From positions 154,001 through 218,000 of the forward strand of contig JANCRA010000019.1 in assembly GCA_024362935.1 (NCBI GenBank): a stretch of 64,000 nt of DNA. Direction: 5' to 3'. The translations under genes and the position numbers were made by a program. Each line of letters begins with the position of its first letter. Position 1 is the stretch's first letter. Below the pieces are notes generated by a model. The model did no database searches and was not told the origin of the DNA. It worked only from the letters and a program-made list of their open reading frames with translations. This document shows, piece by piece, positions 63,370 through 64,000 of the stretch. Source of the stretch: Setophaga petechia. Taxonomy: Eukaryota; Chordata; Aves; Passeriformes; Parulidae.

Positions 63370-63495
63370 GCTCCGATCAGCAAGGCAGTCAAGCACATAC
63401 TTTCCTTCAGGTGTGTACTTAGTCCCCTTAACTCACTGCTTTCACAGCAGGTTAGAAAAGCAAAGCACATACTTAAAGGTAGGCATACACTTACC
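63370..63495. repeat. Old foldback-like interspersed repeat
   Basis: CTCCGATCAGCAAGGCAGTC, AAGCACATACTTTCCTTCAG, GTGTGTACTTAGTCCCCTTA and then AAAGCAAAGCACATACTTAA match the widespread amniote repeat text (GATCCAGCAAAGCACTTAAGCACATGCTTAA...GTAGTCCC...) from memory of its general form. I do not assign a family name. Confidence 0.5.
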
Positions 63496-64000
63496 TTTCC
63501 CCTTCCTTATTACAGCACTCAGAACCAGTGAAGAACACTAACTGTAGCCAAATTCCTGTTTCTACTAATTCTGAAAACAAGCACAAATGTTTACTTAAAA
63601 TATTAATATGCTTACCATATCTTATCTTTGACATAATTGCTTTAATTAGAGAATTTATAAAAAACAATGTTACGCCTACATGCCCTAGCAGTAATGTGTG
63701 GGAATTATGGAATTTGGAGTGGCTGATTTGTTAATCTTAAAATATCTACTTGGAGTGAAACAGGTAAAATTGTTAATTGGGGAGAAATACATTACTTAGT
63801 CTTGGATGAATTGTGTTTATGCATATATAGGTTTACACTATCTGATTAGATTTGAACATATTTTTTCATGTTTATAATTTATAAAATAGAAAAAAATAAA
63901 TATGAAGCATGTAATTTTACTGTTTCTGGTAGAAATTTTTTAGATTGTATTGACCTTTGATGTGGACAAAATTTACAGGGCAAAATTACCAAGATCTTTA

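Noticed and set aside
1..64000. tRNA, rRNA, CRISPR arrays, bacterial-type operons, intact LTR retroviruses
   Set aside because: No cloverleaf B-box context, no regularly spaced repeats with unique spacers, no operon-like frames, and no paired LTRs or gag/pol motifs were seen on either strand.

Overview
The window reads as non-coding DNA from a bird nuclear genome, either intergenic or deep intron. It is AT-leaning and full of stop codons. The most diagnostic features are CR1 LINE fragments in both orientations. Four forward copies are 5'-truncated and end in the ATTCTATGATTCT / GATTCTGTGATT type tail; two reverse copies begin with its complement. Two ancient MIR-like SINEs, a hAT-type miniature DNA transposon and several copies of an old short interspersed repeat fit an amniote genome with a bird-like CR1 load. 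I cannot name the species. I found no intact protein-coding gene, tRNA, rRNA, CRISPR array, or bacterial or viral gene cluster. The open frames are short, lack recognisable domains outside CR1, or are produced by tandem repeats.

Layout. 1-10 kb: AT-rich sequence with an imperfect tandem duplication of about 60 bp (3.9 kb) and a very decayed LINE reverse-transcriptase piece (4.2-4.45 kb). 10-24 kb: an exact 20-bp tandem duplication (10.5 kb), an (ATG)7 microsatellite (16.06 kb) and two CR1 3' ends (17.8 and 21.9 kb). 24.3-27.06 kb: an ancient, internally deleted CR1 with endonuclease, reverse-transcriptase and 3' pieces in order, plus a duplicated reverse-transcriptase fragment upstream. 27-52 kb: mostly unique sequence with several striking palindromes: a perfect POU-dimer MORE site (31.02 kb), a 23-bp hairpin (35.55 kb), a 14-bp inverted repeat with forkhead cores (36.3 kb) and an octamer palindrome (44.67 kb). 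The same stretch holds two MIRs, a hAT MITE with probable target-site duplications (38.6 kb) and a pure 10-bp minisatellite (39.74-39.86 kb). 51.4-51.6 kb: one weak candidate exon. 56.1-57.2 kb: a CpG island with an RFX X-box-like site and an adjoining GC-rich 11-bp minisatellite, the only plausible promoter. 57.3-58.75 kb: two CR1 copies facing each other as an inverted pair. 61.2-61.57 kb: a further CR1. The rest is unremarkable.

No genes here work together as a pathway. The most interesting items are the CpG island with minisatellite and X-box, the candidate exon at 51.4 kb, and the near-perfect palindromes carrying POU or forkhead motifs, which look like candidate regulatory DNA. I see no previously undescribed multi-gene system.
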